Positions 26,358-34,355 of a stretch of DNA of 64,000 bases are shown in pieces. The position numbers were made by a program, and so were the translations under genes. This DNA is from Enterococcus avium ATCC 14025 (GTDB lineage Bacteria > Bacillota > Bacilli > Lactobacillales > Enterococcaceae), in the NCBI RefSeq assembly GCF_000406965.1, contig NZ_KE136357.1:696317-760316 (forward strand), in the 5' to 3' direction. Under the pieces are notes generated by a model. It ran no database searches. It saw nothing but the letters and a program-made list of their open reading frames with translations, and was not told the origin of the DNA. Each line of letters opens with the position of its first letter. Position 1 is the stretch's first letter.

Positions 26358-26430
26358 AAATCCACCTCCTATTTTTTATGCTTTATATTTCTGCCGCTAC
26401 TGAGATAACGACTCGTTACTGGTAAACTAA

Positions 26431-27714
26431 TTAAAACATTTTCAAAATCGGGCTAAGAATCCAAGCATAAAGTAATGCTGCCGCAACGGTATCTACGTCG
26501 GTTGCAGTCGCGTTGACAAAGCCCATTTGATTGAAGATTGTTACTAAAAGTGCTGGTAGTAAGGTAATGAAGAAGCCATGGGCGATCCCGCCAATAATCG
26601 CTCCTCGACGTCCACCAGCCGCATTTCCGAAAATCCCCGCCGTGCCTCCAGCAAAGAAGTTAGTCAGCATACCTGGTAAAATCATTGCCAAACCAAATGT
26701 CGGCAAAACAAACATGGCGATGATTGTTCCGATTGTTGTCGTGATGAATCCTAAAATTACTGCATTCGGTGAATACGGGAAAAATACTGGACAATCCAGA
26801 GCCGGGATCGCATTCGGTACCAATTTCATCGCAATTCCGCGGAAGGCTGGAACAATTTCTCCTAATAGCAAACGAACACCTGATAGCAAAACATAGACTC
26901 CGACAACAAATTGAATGGCTTGTAAGAAGGCAAACATTAAATAATGTTGTGCGCCATGATTACCAATGCCTGGTCCAGCAAAGGCTGCTGTGATGATGTA
27001 TAGCGGAACCATCACGACCATCACTGACAAATACGTATCTTGTAAAAACTCAAAAGATTTTGGCAAATTGATATCTTCGATTGATTTTTTATTTTCACCA
27101 CGTTCACCAAAGATATACGCCACACCTGCTTCAAACATGTAACCGATCGTACAGAAATGTCCTAATGCGATATCATTTGATCCCGTGATTTTACGAATAA
27201 TTGGTTGAGCGATCGCTGGCATTGCTACTGCAAAGATTGCTCCGACGATACTACCAACAATGATCAGAACCAACCCTCTCAAACCGGCAAAGTACCCAAA
27301 AACTGTAGTCATCGTCGCCATCCATAAAATCGCTTGTCCAGTTAAGAAAATATATTTCCATTTTGTAAAGCGGGCAATCAAGATATTCACGATAAAAATA
27401 CCTAGAAAGGTTAAGGCAATATCACGTCCCAAGCCTAACTCATTCATTGCTTGCCCGTTAATAGCTTCAATAGATGGAATAATTCCCTGCATGTGAAAGC
27501 CCGCAGTAAAAATTTCTCCAAAATAAGTCAAACTGCCAACAATAATACTGGAACCAGCACTCAATACTTGGAATCCAAGCAAAGTTTTTAGGGTTCCTGA
27601 AACCACTTGACCCGCAGATTTTTTCTGCAAACATAGCCCTAGCATCGCGATCAAAGCAATTGTGATCGATGCCTGTGTCAAGATATTCTCGATGATAAAA
27701 TTAATAACTCCCAT
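26431..27714 (-). CDS. PTS EIIC of the ascorbate/galactitol (UlaA-like) family
   Basis: 427 residues, about ten membrane segments, matching UlaA/SgaT: an N-terminal ENILTQASITIALIAMLGL, the GxIxxxxxxxxxFxxGxxAG-type loops, and GGRRGAIIGGIAHGFFITLLP near the end. ATG 27714 follows AAGGAGCG. It is preceded by tandem 151-153-base repeats that separate it from the IIB gene. No separate IIA gene is visible; the IIA domain of the regulator at 28628 or a distant IIA may serve. Confidence 0.88.
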   Translation of the reverse strand: MGVINFIIENILTQASITIALIAMLGLCLQKKSAGQVVSGTLKTLLGFQVLSAGSSIIVGSLTYFGEIFTAGFHMQGIIPSIEAINGQAMNELGLGRDIALTFLGIFIVNILIARFTKWKYIFLTGQAILWMATMTTVFGYFAGLRGLVLIIVGSIVGAIFAVAMPAIAQPIIRKITGSNDIALGHFCTIGYMFEAGVAYIFGERGENKKSIEDINLPKSFEFLQDTYLSVMVVMVPLYIITAAFAGPGIGNHGAQHYLMFAFLQAIQFVVGVYVLLSGVRLLLGEIVPAFRGIAMKLVPNAIPALDCPVFFPYSPNAVILGFITTTIGTIIAMFVLPTFGLAMILPGMLTNFFAGGTAGIFGNAAGGRRGAIIGGIAHGFFITLLPALLVTIFNQMGFVNATATDVDTVAAALLYAWILSPILKMF

Positions 27715-27794
27715 TTGTTTCGCTCCTTATTCATATTAATGTATTCATTTTTCAAAAACTGAAAAATGAGTTTGATCTTCATGCCGTATACCAT
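27678..27794 (-). CDS. Micro-ORF of the YG-repeat (38 codons), overlapping EIIC start
   Basis: Begins MVYGMKIKLIFQFLKNEY and continues NMNKER past the EIIC start codon to a stop at 27678. Its downstream end contains the EIIC ribosome binding site (AAGGAG). An AGGGA lies nine bases before its ATG. Third copy of the repeated micro-ORF. Coding status is inferred from conservation with the other copies. Confidence 0.35.
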   Translation of the reverse strand: MVYGMKIKLIFQFLKNEYINMNKERNKWELLILSSRIS

Positions 27795-27849
27795 TCCACT
27801 AGTTCCCTGAACTTGAATTGTGTGCTATTTTTTTGTTTGTTCCACTTTA

Positions 27850-27945
27850 TTAACTGCCAAGAGTGGAACTGGCATCCTTATTCATATTAATGTATTCATT
27901 TTTCAAAGATCGAAAAATGAGTTTGATCTTCATGCCGTATACCAT
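27850..27945 (-). CDS. Micro-ORF of the YG-repeat (31 codons)
   Basis: MVYGMKIKLIFRSLKNEY then INMNKDASSTLGS. Same frame and length as the copy at 28003-28098. Possible translated peptide; no homolog known to me. Confidence 0.4.
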   Translation of the reverse strand: MVYGMKIKLIFRSLKNEYINMNKDASSTLGS

Positions 27946-28002
27946 TCCACTAGTTCTCTGAACTTGAATTGTGTGTGCTATTTTTTTGTTTGTTCCACTT
28001 TA

Positions 28003-28098
28003 TTAACTGCCAAGAGTGGAACTGACATCCTTATTCATATTAATGTATTCATTTTTCAAAAACCGAAAAATGAGTTTGATCTTCATGCCGTATACCAT
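28003..28098 (-). CDS. Micro-ORF of the YG-repeat (31 codons)
   Basis: MVYGMKIKLIFRFLKNEY then INMNKDASSTLGS, in the upstream unit of the array. The related array at 37508 keeps the peptide (VYGLKIELIF) while changing third codon positions, which argues for coding. Confidence 0.4.
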   Translation of the reverse strand: MVYGMKIKLIFRFLKNEYINMNKDVSSTLGS

Positions 28099-28271
28099 TC
28101 CACTAGTTCCCTGAACTTGAATTGTGTGCTATTTTTTTGTTTGTTCCACTTTATCAACTGCTAAGAGTGGAACTGGCATCCTTATTCATATTAATGTATT
28201 CATTTTTCAAAAACTGAAAAACTGTTTTATTAACTTACGGAAATAAGCAAACCGACATCCTTAAAATTTCT

Positions 28272-28580
28272 TTATAACGCTCCTTTTGCTTCTAAAATCG
28301 GCAGCAGTTTTTCTTCGATTTCTGGTTTTGATACAATATTTTTCAAATAAACAATGGCGGTCTTCTCTTCATCAATTGAAAATTTTTCAAACTGTGACTT
28401 AAAATTTTGAGCGGTAATAATAATGTCTGACTGTGATGAAGCTGCTGTTGAAATATCCACATGATCTAATTTTGCGTCAACACCATGAGCATTTAATACA
28501 TCCTCTGCCGCCATTTGAGCAGCAAAACTACTCCCTAAACCTGCACCGCACACGAACAAAATTGATACTTGTTTTCCCAT
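28272..28580 (-). CDS. PTS EIIB, ascorbate/lactose-type
   Basis: 102 residues with the phospho-cysteine loop ILFVCGAGLGSSFAAQM (Cys11). Family resembles UlaB/SgaB and GatB-like IIB proteins. It lies between the regulator and the repeat array, upstream of the matching EIIC. Start ATG follows AATGGAGAG. Confidence 0.85.
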   Translation of the reverse strand: MGKQVSILFVCGAGLGSSFAAQMAAEDVLNAHGVDAKLDHVDISTAASSQSDIIITAQNFKSQFEKFSIDEEKTAIVYLKNIVSKPEIEEKLLPILEAKGAL

Positions 28581-28627
28581 ATTTTTCTCTCCATTCTTTC
28601 TCTATTTATCGAACTATGCATAATTCC

Positions 28628-30697
28628 TTAACTAAATAAAATCTCCTTGAATCGTTCAATATTTGTCTCGCGACTTAAACGATTCACCTTTTCCTCATCA
28701 TTGATCAATTCAATCAGACTCTTCATAATATTTAAGTGCGAATAAGAATCAACTGCCGCTAAGCAAAAAATGATTTTTACCGGGTCATTCTCTTCATTGC
28801 CAAATTCAATCGGTTCTTTGATTGTTGCGACACTGATCCCTAACTGATTAACGCCATCCTCAGGCCGAGCATGAGCCAACGCAATGTATTTTCCAATCAC
28901 GATATACGGACCGTATTCCTTCACCGAGTCGATCATAGCAGCCACATAACTTGGTTCAATCACCTGATCATGTATCAAAGGTTCAGAAACTCGACGAATC
29001 GATTCCTCCCAATTATTTACCTTCTGATTTAATAAAATATCGCTATCCTTCAACACATCTTCTAACATCGGCTGAATCTCCTTTTTATTTATCTCTAAAT
29101 GATTTTGGTCAAAGAGCCTTTCCAATTCCTGATAGATGGCTCCAGACACTTCTCCCCCGCTTTTTTTAATAGTATCGATCAGGGAATAAAACAATTGCGT
29201 GGAATCTTGATTGTTAACTAAACGTTTCAATTTATGATTTTCATTTAAGAAGCTAGTAATTCTCTTTTTGCTCTCTTCCTTAATGATCGGCTCTAGCTCC
29301 AACACTGGTTTTTGTGAATATTGGATTGTTACTGTACTGAAAACCAAATCGACATCCAGCTTTTCGATCAATTCTAATTCCCGCGAGCTTAACACTGCTA
29401 ACACTTCGATATTAAAGAGCTCCTTCAAATTTTCAGATAACAGCTTGCCGGTCGCGACCCCATGATTACAAATAACCACTGCCTTATAGACATAATGCAG
29501 CTCTTGATTGATCGCACTGACGGATGTTGAAAAATGAATGGTTAAAAAAGCGATTTCATCTTCACTTAATCGATTACCAGTTACCTGCTCGATCGAGGGG
29601 GTAAATTGACGAATGGCCGAATAAATAGTGCCATAATTCTTTTTTATGTTTTCCTTCAACGGATTTACGATTTGAATATCGTTTTTCACCCGATTTATCA
29701 GACCGACCAAATGCTTGTACAGTCCTTCTTGTAAAGACTCTTCTTTTCTGGAAAACGGAATTTTGGTTTTTTTCTCGACAAATTGCATCAGTTGAATCGA
29801 AAGCAACTGCGCCTGAACCCATTCGATCGAATTATTCATGTCTCTCGAATTGAAGGTATTCAGCATAAAAACAATGTATTTGATTTCGACTTCTGGCGGT
29901 GAGAGTTGAAAGGCTTCGCAAATCGCTGTGACAAAATCACGAATGTCGCTTTGAGGTGTATCGGCAGCTTCCCACACCGAGCTTGCAATGAGATCTTCTC
30001 GTAAATAGCGACTCAACCAGACCGCTGTGAACATCAACAATTGATTGCGATAAATTGTATCCTCCAGCGAGGTCATCGATCGAACATACAAATCATCTAA
30101 TTTTTTCAACCAATGTGATGAGATATAACGATTCAGAATTGTTAAATTAACAGAAGCTTCCTGTTCCTCCTGAGGTGAAATCACTCCAACAGCATTGTTG
30201 ATCACATCATAAACCATCGTTCGGATGGAGCGTTCAGCTCCTTGCAGCACAATTCCTTGCTTTGGCACACTCAACACCTCGATGCCGTATTCTGCCAAAA
30301 TATTTCTGACGCGACGCATGTCTTCATCCAACGAACTTTTAGAAATTTGGTATTCCTCTTCTTTTTGATACAAAAATGTTGCTTTCTTTCCTAGTGCAAA
30401 AGAAAGAATCAGGTCAAAGATCCGGCTTTCACGATCCAGGTATTGCTCCACATCCGCTAAATCAAGCTGCTCAAGCAAGGAATCTTTTTGCTCCTGAGTT
30501 AAAATTAGTTGATACCCTTTTTTTCTAAGATTTTTGATTTCAGGAAGTGACCTCTCATTTAAAAATTGGTTGATTTCTCTTAATTCATTTCGGATCGTTC
30601 GGGCACTGGTATGAAATTCCTCTTCTAGATTTCCAAGTGTTACTGGATAGTCAGAAGTTATAAAAATCCGTAATATTTTTACTGTGCGATCTTTCAT
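28628..30697 (-). CDS. BglG/MtlR-type PTS-regulated activator (HTH-PRD-PRD-IIB-IIA)
   Basis: 689 residues. Domains in order: two N-terminal HTH segments (1-130), PRD1 and PRD2 (about 170-390, with FTPSIEQ and FLTIHFSTS), a IIB-like domain (VVICNHGVATGKLLSENL), and a C-terminal fructose-type IIA (IALAHARPEDGVNQLGIS) with its histidine. Such proteins are activated by phosphorylation state of the PTS. It starts the operon that continues with IIB, EIIC, TPR protein, aldolase and kinase. Confidence 0.88.
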   Translation of the reverse strand: MKDRTVKILRIFITSDYPVTLGNLEEEFHTSARTIRNELREINQFLNERSLPEIKNLRKKGYQLILTQEQKDSLLEQLDLADVEQYLDRESRIFDLILSFALGKKATFLYQKEEEYQISKSSLDEDMRRVRNILAEYGIEVLSVPKQGIVLQGAERSIRTMVYDVINNAVGVISPQEEQEASVNLTILNRYISSHWLKKLDDLYVRSMTSLEDTIYRNQLLMFTAVWLSRYLREDLIASSVWEAADTPQSDIRDFVTAICEAFQLSPPEVEIKYIVFMLNTFNSRDMNNSIEWVQAQLLSIQLMQFVEKKTKIPFSRKEESLQEGLYKHLVGLINRVKNDIQIVNPLKENIKKNYGTIYSAIRQFTPSIEQVTGNRLSEDEIAFLTIHFSTSVSAINQELHYVYKAVVICNHGVATGKLLSENLKELFNIEVLAVLSSRELELIEKLDVDLVFSTVTIQYSQKPVLELEPIIKEESKKRITSFLNENHKLKRLVNNQDSTQLFYSLIDTIKKSGGEVSGAIYQELERLFDQNHLEINKKEIQPMLEDVLKDSDILLNQKVNNWEESIRRVSEPLIHDQVIEPSYVAAMIDSVKEYGPYIVIGKYIALAHARPEDGVNQLGISVATIKEPIEFGNEENDPVKIIFCLAAVDSYSHLNIMKSLIELINDEEKVNRLSRETNIERFKEILFS

Positions 30698-30984
30698 TCC
30701 AATCTTCCTTTCGTCTAAGGTGAGTATATAACCCTTTATTTTTCTTGATAAGTAGAGATTCTTGCAATCTTTTTTGGCAACAATGTAAGCGCAACCTAAA
30801 AAATGTTTATTTTAAAGCCTTTCATTCATTTGTAAATACCGTTATTTTATATCTCTTTTCAAAATCATTTCAGGTTCATCTTACATGCTTTTTTTAACGA
30901 GCTATAGTCAGTTCTTACTTGAAAAATAAAACTAGCTTTTGATCCTTCATCTTTATTTAATCCTCTTCAAAATGAAACAAATGG

Positions 30985-31010
30985 AAAGGCAAGGAGCCTT
31001 TATTTTTTTT
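30985..31010 (+). terminator. Hairpin terminator
   Basis: AAAGGC-AAGGA-GCCTTT followed by ATTTTTTTT on the plus strand, with no gene directly upstream. Confidence 0.65.
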
Positions 31011-31036
31011 GTCCTAAAATTCGAAACGAAGTAGAT

Positions 31037-31080
31037 AAAAAGCTGTTCTAAGCTCGAGTTACGAGTTTGGAACAGCTTTT
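31037..31080. terminator. Hairpin terminator
   Basis: AAAAGCTGTTC pairs with GAACAGCTTTT around an inner CTCG/CGAG stem. Confidence 0.75.
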
Positions 31081-31092
31081 GTCTACAGTCTG

Positions 31093-31120
31093 AAAACTCC
31101 CACCAAAGTGGAAGTTTTTT
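31093..31120 (+). terminator. Hairpin terminator
   Basis: AAAACTCCCAC and GTGGAAGTTTTTT pair around CAAA. Confidence 0.6.
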
Positions 31121-31247
31121 CTATTTTTATTGCTCTGTTTATTATAACTTAATCTATTTGATCCAACGTAATTGATTTTACAATCTTTGCTGCGGAAAAA
31201 TTAGGAGTAAAAAATCTGGCTATCTGTTAATCACCGATGGAAACATG

Positions 31248-31253
31248 TATACT
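31248..31253 (+). promoter_or_regulatory. Stranded -10 element upstream of IS110 copy 2
   Basis: TATACT preceded by TG lies about 20 bases before the IS boundary. It points toward the small membrane protein gene at 33058 and probably was its promoter before the IS separated them. Confidence 0.35.
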
Positions 31254-31411
31254 AAAATTTAATAGAACAAAAAAGTCTAGTGGTAATAAGTCAAGATAAT
31301 TTTTCAAAAGATTTTTAAAGGTAGTTAATTTTTGAAGCGCACTGAACTAAACCCGACCAAAATTAAAAATTTTTTCGGGTACTTCCAAGGATTAGCGTCA
31401 ATAACATACTG

Positions 31412-32662
31412 TTATTTATCTATCACGCTCCTTGGTGGCATATAGAGTTGATGGTTACGTAGTAGCGTATCCACCAGACGCGTAAATTTTCTTGCGGTTA
31501 GTACGATGGCTCGTTTGTGTTTATGCTTGGGTGTTTCAGCGTATTTTTTCTTATAATACGCATGGTACTCAGGCTCGTATCTCCTTACGGAGTTGGTGGC
31601 TTCAACTAGATAATAACGGAGATAACGATTGCCTCGTTTGGCCATAGGAGTATTTTCATACTCAGAGTTACCTGATTGGTTCTGTCGCCAATATAAACCG
31701 GCATATTTAGCCAATTTGCTTTCATCTGAAAAGCGATTGATAGGGCCAATTTCAGCGAGTATACCCGCAGCATAAACAGGACCGATTCCTGGAATACTGG
31801 TTAAACATTGATATTCAGGTAGCACAACGACTAAATCGTCAATGGCTTTGTCTAAGTCTTTAATTAACTTTTCAAGACTACGAATTTCTTTGGCTAGAAC
31901 ACCCAAAACAATATCTACAGAGTCCTGATGGACTTTTCCTAACCGGTAGGAACTACGTATGGCTTTAGAAATTGCCTTTGCAATTCCTTCGGGATTTTTA
32001 AAACGATACTTCCCTAGTTTTTGAATTAGGTTCGCAAACTCTTCTAATGACAGTTCGGCAAGTTGGTCCATTGTGTAATCTTCCGTCATTAGAGTTACTA
32101 ATGTGGCACTTAAAACGGATCCACCTTCTGCTTTTAGTTCTTTAGAAAGCGTGTTGCATTTATAATAAATGTTTTCGATAAAGTGTTGCTTTGTACGAAC
32201 CAGCTGTTTAATTAGCTGATAACGCGTTCTAGTTAAGTGTTGGAGGGCAAGGTATTCTTCCTCTTTAATGATGGAGTTGACTTGCCTTTGGATGCGAAAA
32301 TAGTCAGCGATATAAAAAGCATCAATTTGATCGTTTTTGTTTTCTTCAAAAATATCACGATACTTTTTAATTTTATTTGGTTGTTCAACTGAAACCATAA
32401 GGTTCAATTGATTTAACTCAAGATCTTCTTTAAAAAACATAGCTGGATGAAAGCTATATAAAGATGTGGCCTCCATTCCAATCACTAAGCTCTCTATCTC
32501 AAATTTTTGAGAAAATTCGAGAATGTATTCTTTGATCTGGCTTGCGCCAAGTTGACTATTTCCATAAGATGCTTCTTTTAAAACAGAGCAAGTTGAATCG
32601 TCTGTCATAAAGCAAGCATCTAATTTTTCAGAACTAACGTCTAAACCGACAAATAGTTTCAT
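31412..32662 (-). CDS. IS110-family transposase (copy 2)
   Basis: 416 residues, identical to the copy 1 protein, with the DEDD residues (8, 64, 112, 115) and QSG serine intact. Confidence 0.95.
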   Translation of the reverse strand: MKLFVGLDVSSEKLDACFMTDDSTCSVLKEASYGNSQLGASQIKEYILEFSQKFEIESLVIGMEATSLYSFHPAMFFKEDLELNQLNLMVSVEQPNKIKKYRDIFEENKNDQIDAFYIADYFRIQRQVNSIIKEEEYLALQHLTRTRYQLIKQLVRTKQHFIENIYYKCNTLSKELKAEGGSVLSATLVTLMTEDYTMDQLAELSLEEFANLIQKLGKYRFKNPEGIAKAISKAIRSSYRLGKVHQDSVDIVLGVLAKEIRSLEKLIKDLDKAIDDLVVVLPEYQCLTSIPGIGPVYAAGILAEIGPINRFSDESKLAKYAGLYWRQNQSGNSEYENTPMAKRGNRYLRYYLVEATNSVRRYEPEYHAYYKKKYAETPKHKHKRAIVLTARKFTRLVDTLLRNHQLYMPPRSVIDK

Positions 32663-32706
32663 GTGGAAGGACCTCCTTTCATTGATTATTCGGAAATTGC
32701 TTGGGT

Positions 32707-32917
32707 ACTGTGGGATATCCCAGAATCACGTTGTCTAACGACAGCCTCGCATAATAGAGTTTCATTCATTAAACCTCTAAGCCACCCAATCTCTACTAGG
32801 ATTGGTAGAGGTCAATGGACTCAGCTAGTGTGTTGGAGGTTATACCAACGGTTCGGGTCACAGACTTTCTGTCGCAGTAAAACTGCAGAAGGTGATAGCG
32901 TCTTCCCGTAAGTCCTT
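32707..32917 (-). ncRNA. Candidate bridge RNA of the IS110 element (copy 2)
   Basis: Mirror of the copy 1 candidate. The putative left target guide CACCTTCT lies at 32894-32887 and equals the sequence at this copy's own junction (CACCTT plus CT core), an exact 8-base match. Confidence 0.6.
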
Positions 32918-33057
32918 TCCAAGACTTATTATTCAGGAATATCCTACAGTATCCAAGTAGTAATCGTTATTTTATTTAAACATATTAGGAATAGCCCCTA
33001 AGGGCGATTGAAGGAATGAAAGTTTCTTCAAAATATATATTACGAGAAGGTGTGTAA

Positions 33058-33207
33058 ATGGAAAAGGAAGAAGGAGGATCATTAGCAGTAGGAATTGCCA
33101 TGGGATTGATGTTTGGCTTGCTGTTCGATAACCTTGCTTTAGGTTTAGCAATTGGGGTTGCTTTGGGAGCGTCTGGGGCGTTCGCTGTTAAAAATAAAAA
33201 AGGATAA
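33058..33207 (+). CDS. Small glycine-rich membrane protein (49 residues)
   Basis: Starts MEKEEGGSLAVGIAMGLMFG and continues through a glycine-spaced hydrophobic helix to KNKKG. AAGGTG lies five bases before the ATG, but the IS110 element sits directly upstream. Resembles glycine-zipper one- or two-helix membrane proteins; function unknown. Confidence 0.6.
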   Translation: MEKEEGGSLAVGIAMGLMFGLLFDNLALGLAIGVALGASGAFAVKNKKG

Positions 33208-33370
33208 TCAGTACTACGATCACTATTAAACGAAAAGCTTTTCCTGTCTAAATCCTTTCAATCGTTCGTTTTCCCAACTGTTCTCGGTTGCATTCAGAAG
33301 AAAATCAATATTTAATGCGTATTTTTATACATGATTTTTCTTTGCTACAAGCATTCTTTAGGAGGATTTT

Positions 33371-33514
33371 ATGAAATCTACAATTGGATTAGGCAATATT
33401 CTTGCGTTTATTCTCTCTTATCAAAGATGGCACAGTGTTCTTTTGGCATTATTTCATGGTTTGTTTGGATGGTTATATGTTTTCTATTATGGCTTTTTCT
33501 ACTGGGGCAGCTGA
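33371..33514 (+). CDS. Small hydrophobic membrane protein (47 residues)
   Basis: TTAGGAGGATTTT precedes ATG. The protein (MKSTIGLGNILAFILSYQRW, ending YVFYYGFFYWGS) has one or two aromatic-rich membrane helices. A longer overlapping frame from 33331 lacks a ribosome binding site and is a shadow. Similar small proteins with a YGxxYWGS-like ending are seen in Gram-positives; function unknown. Confidence 0.6.
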   Translation: MKSTIGLGNILAFILSYQRWHSVLLALFHGLFGWLYVFYYGFFYWGS

Positions 33515-33556
33515 GCTCTTTACTTTGTGAGCTACAAAAACTATCGGTACATAAAA

Positions 33557-33589
33557 ACAACTATCCTACTCACTGAACAGGATAGTTGT
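33557..33589. terminator. Bidirectional terminator
   Basis: ACAACTATCCT pairs with AGGATAGTTGT, with A-rich and T-rich flanks between convergent genes. Confidence 0.85.
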
Positions 33590-33597
33590 TTTGTTTT

Positions 33598-33909
33598 TTA
33601 ATCAAAAATTTCCTTTGCCATCGTAAAAGCACTCCAAGCTTTAGGCCAGCCGGCATAAAATGCTAAATGAGTAATCAATGCGCTAATTTCTTCTTTTGTC
33701 ACGCCGTTTTCTTTGGCGATTTTTAGATGAGCTTCCAATTGCGGTGCTCCCATGGCTAAAAGTGCAGAGCACGTAATCATACTGCGATCACGAGCCGAAA
33801 GCTCTTCCTCTTTTGCCCAAACTTCACCAAATAGCACATCGTCATTTAATGCTGCAAACTGTGGGGCAAATTCTCCTAATTGTTCTCTTCCAGCTGTTTG
33901 TTTTTTCAT
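33598..33909 (-). CDS. Carboxymuconolactone decarboxylase (AhpD-like) family protein
   Basis: 103 residues of the CMD fold: LSARDRSMITCSALLAMG and LEAHLKIAKENGVTKEEISA, then HLAFYAGWPKAW. The family includes true decarboxylases and AhpD-like peroxidases; only one cysteine (ITCSAL) is visible, so the CxxC redox motif of AhpD is absent. Co-directional with the cupin gene 12 bases upstream and the flavodoxin, suggesting a small redox or aromatic-metabolism operon. Confidence 0.85.
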   Translation of the reverse strand: MKKQTAGREQLGEFAPQFAALNDDVLFGEVWAKEEELSARDRSMITCSALLAMGAPQLEAHLKIAKENGVTKEEISALITHLAFYAGWPKAWSAFTMAKEIFD

Positions 33910-33921
33910 GATATTCTCCCC

Positions 33922-34335
33922 TTATTTTTCCAATTTGTCGTACCATTCATCACTAACCGGCTCCAACCATTCCGGTGTCCCGGCAGTGATGACGATGTGT
34001 TCGAACCAACTATCTTTGGCTGCGCCATGCCAATGTTTGACTCCATCATGGGTGACGATCACATCTCCAGCTTGTAAAAATTGCGGAGCCTTAGCTTCTT
34101 CCTGATACCAGCCTTCTCCACCTGTCACCAATAATAGTTGATAACCGTCATGATGAATGTGCCAGTTGTTACGGCAGCCAGGCTCAAAAGTTACATTCGC
34201 GACTCCTACATTGATTGCTGCATCAGCAACCAACGATTGAAGGTAGCTTTGTCCAATAAAATATTGTGCATAAGCTTCATTCTTTTCTCCAATTGGAAAA
34301 ATCACGCCGTTTTTCACTTCTTGATGTTTTGTCAT
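33922..34335 (-). CDS. Cupin-domain protein
   Basis: 137 residues. Cupin motif 1 NNWHIHHDGYQLLLVTGGEG and motif 2 GDVIVTHDGVKHWHGA, with metal-binding histidines. ATG 34335 after GGAGG; the longer frame lacks support. CMD-cupin pairs are common in Firmicutes operons and are often annotated as 4-carboxymuconolactone decarboxylase-like, without proven substrate. Confidence 0.85.
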   Translation of the reverse strand: MTKHQEVKNGVIFPIGEKNEAYAQYFIGQSYLQSLVADAAINVGVANVTFEPGCRNNWHIHHDGYQLLLVTGGEGWYQEEAKAPQFLQAGDVIVTHDGVKHWHGAAKDSWFEHIVITAGTPEWLEPVSDEWYDKLEK

Positions 34336-34355
34336 TATAAATTTCCTCCAGTTAA

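Larger units (their letters stand above)
27724..28200 (-). repeat. Tandem hairpin repeat, three full units of 151, 153 and 151 bases
   Basis: Units begin at 27724, 27875 and 28028, with a partial fourth from 28179. On the transcribed (minus) strand each has a GTTCCACT/AGTGGAAC stem, a conserved ATGGTATACGGC block and a CATTTTTC/GAAAAATG stem, ending TTAATATGAATAAGGA. Units differ by a few bases and one 2-base insertion. They fill the IIB-EIIC spacer. A related two-unit array lies before the mannitol-type EIICB and a single related copy before the epimerase gene. Confidence 0.9.
30698..31273. other. 576-base gap with three hairpin terminators
   Basis: Between the regulator and IS110 copy 2. 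Holds the terminators at 30985, 31037 and 31093 and a promoter (31248) cut off from its gene by the IS. No gene of credible size is seen, so a gene that these terminators once served may have been lost. Confidence 0.5.
31274..33046 (-). mobile_element. IS110-family insertion sequence, copy 2 (1773 bp)
   Basis: Inverted copy of the element at 4721-6493, same length and identical transposase. Its left end (33046) abuts AAGGTG, the ribosome binding site of the gene at 33058, mirroring the situation at copy 1. Rebuilding the empty site gives AACAAAAAGAAGGTG, with the CT/AG core directly before the ribosome binding site. Confidence 0.92.

Noticed and set aside
27820-28164. Plus-strand 114-codon frame with internal repeats
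   Set aside because: It is the antisense of the tandem repeat, has no ribosome binding site, and the operon is transcribed from the other strand.
27724-28200. Possible CRISPR-like array
   Set aside because: Units of 151-153 bases are whole tandem duplications with no unique spacers and no cas genes.
4721-33046. Composite transposon bounded by IS110 copies
   Set aside because: IS110 elements move singly by bridge-guided recombination, the copies sit at two separate RBS targets, and the enclosed genes look like ordinary chromosomal operons.
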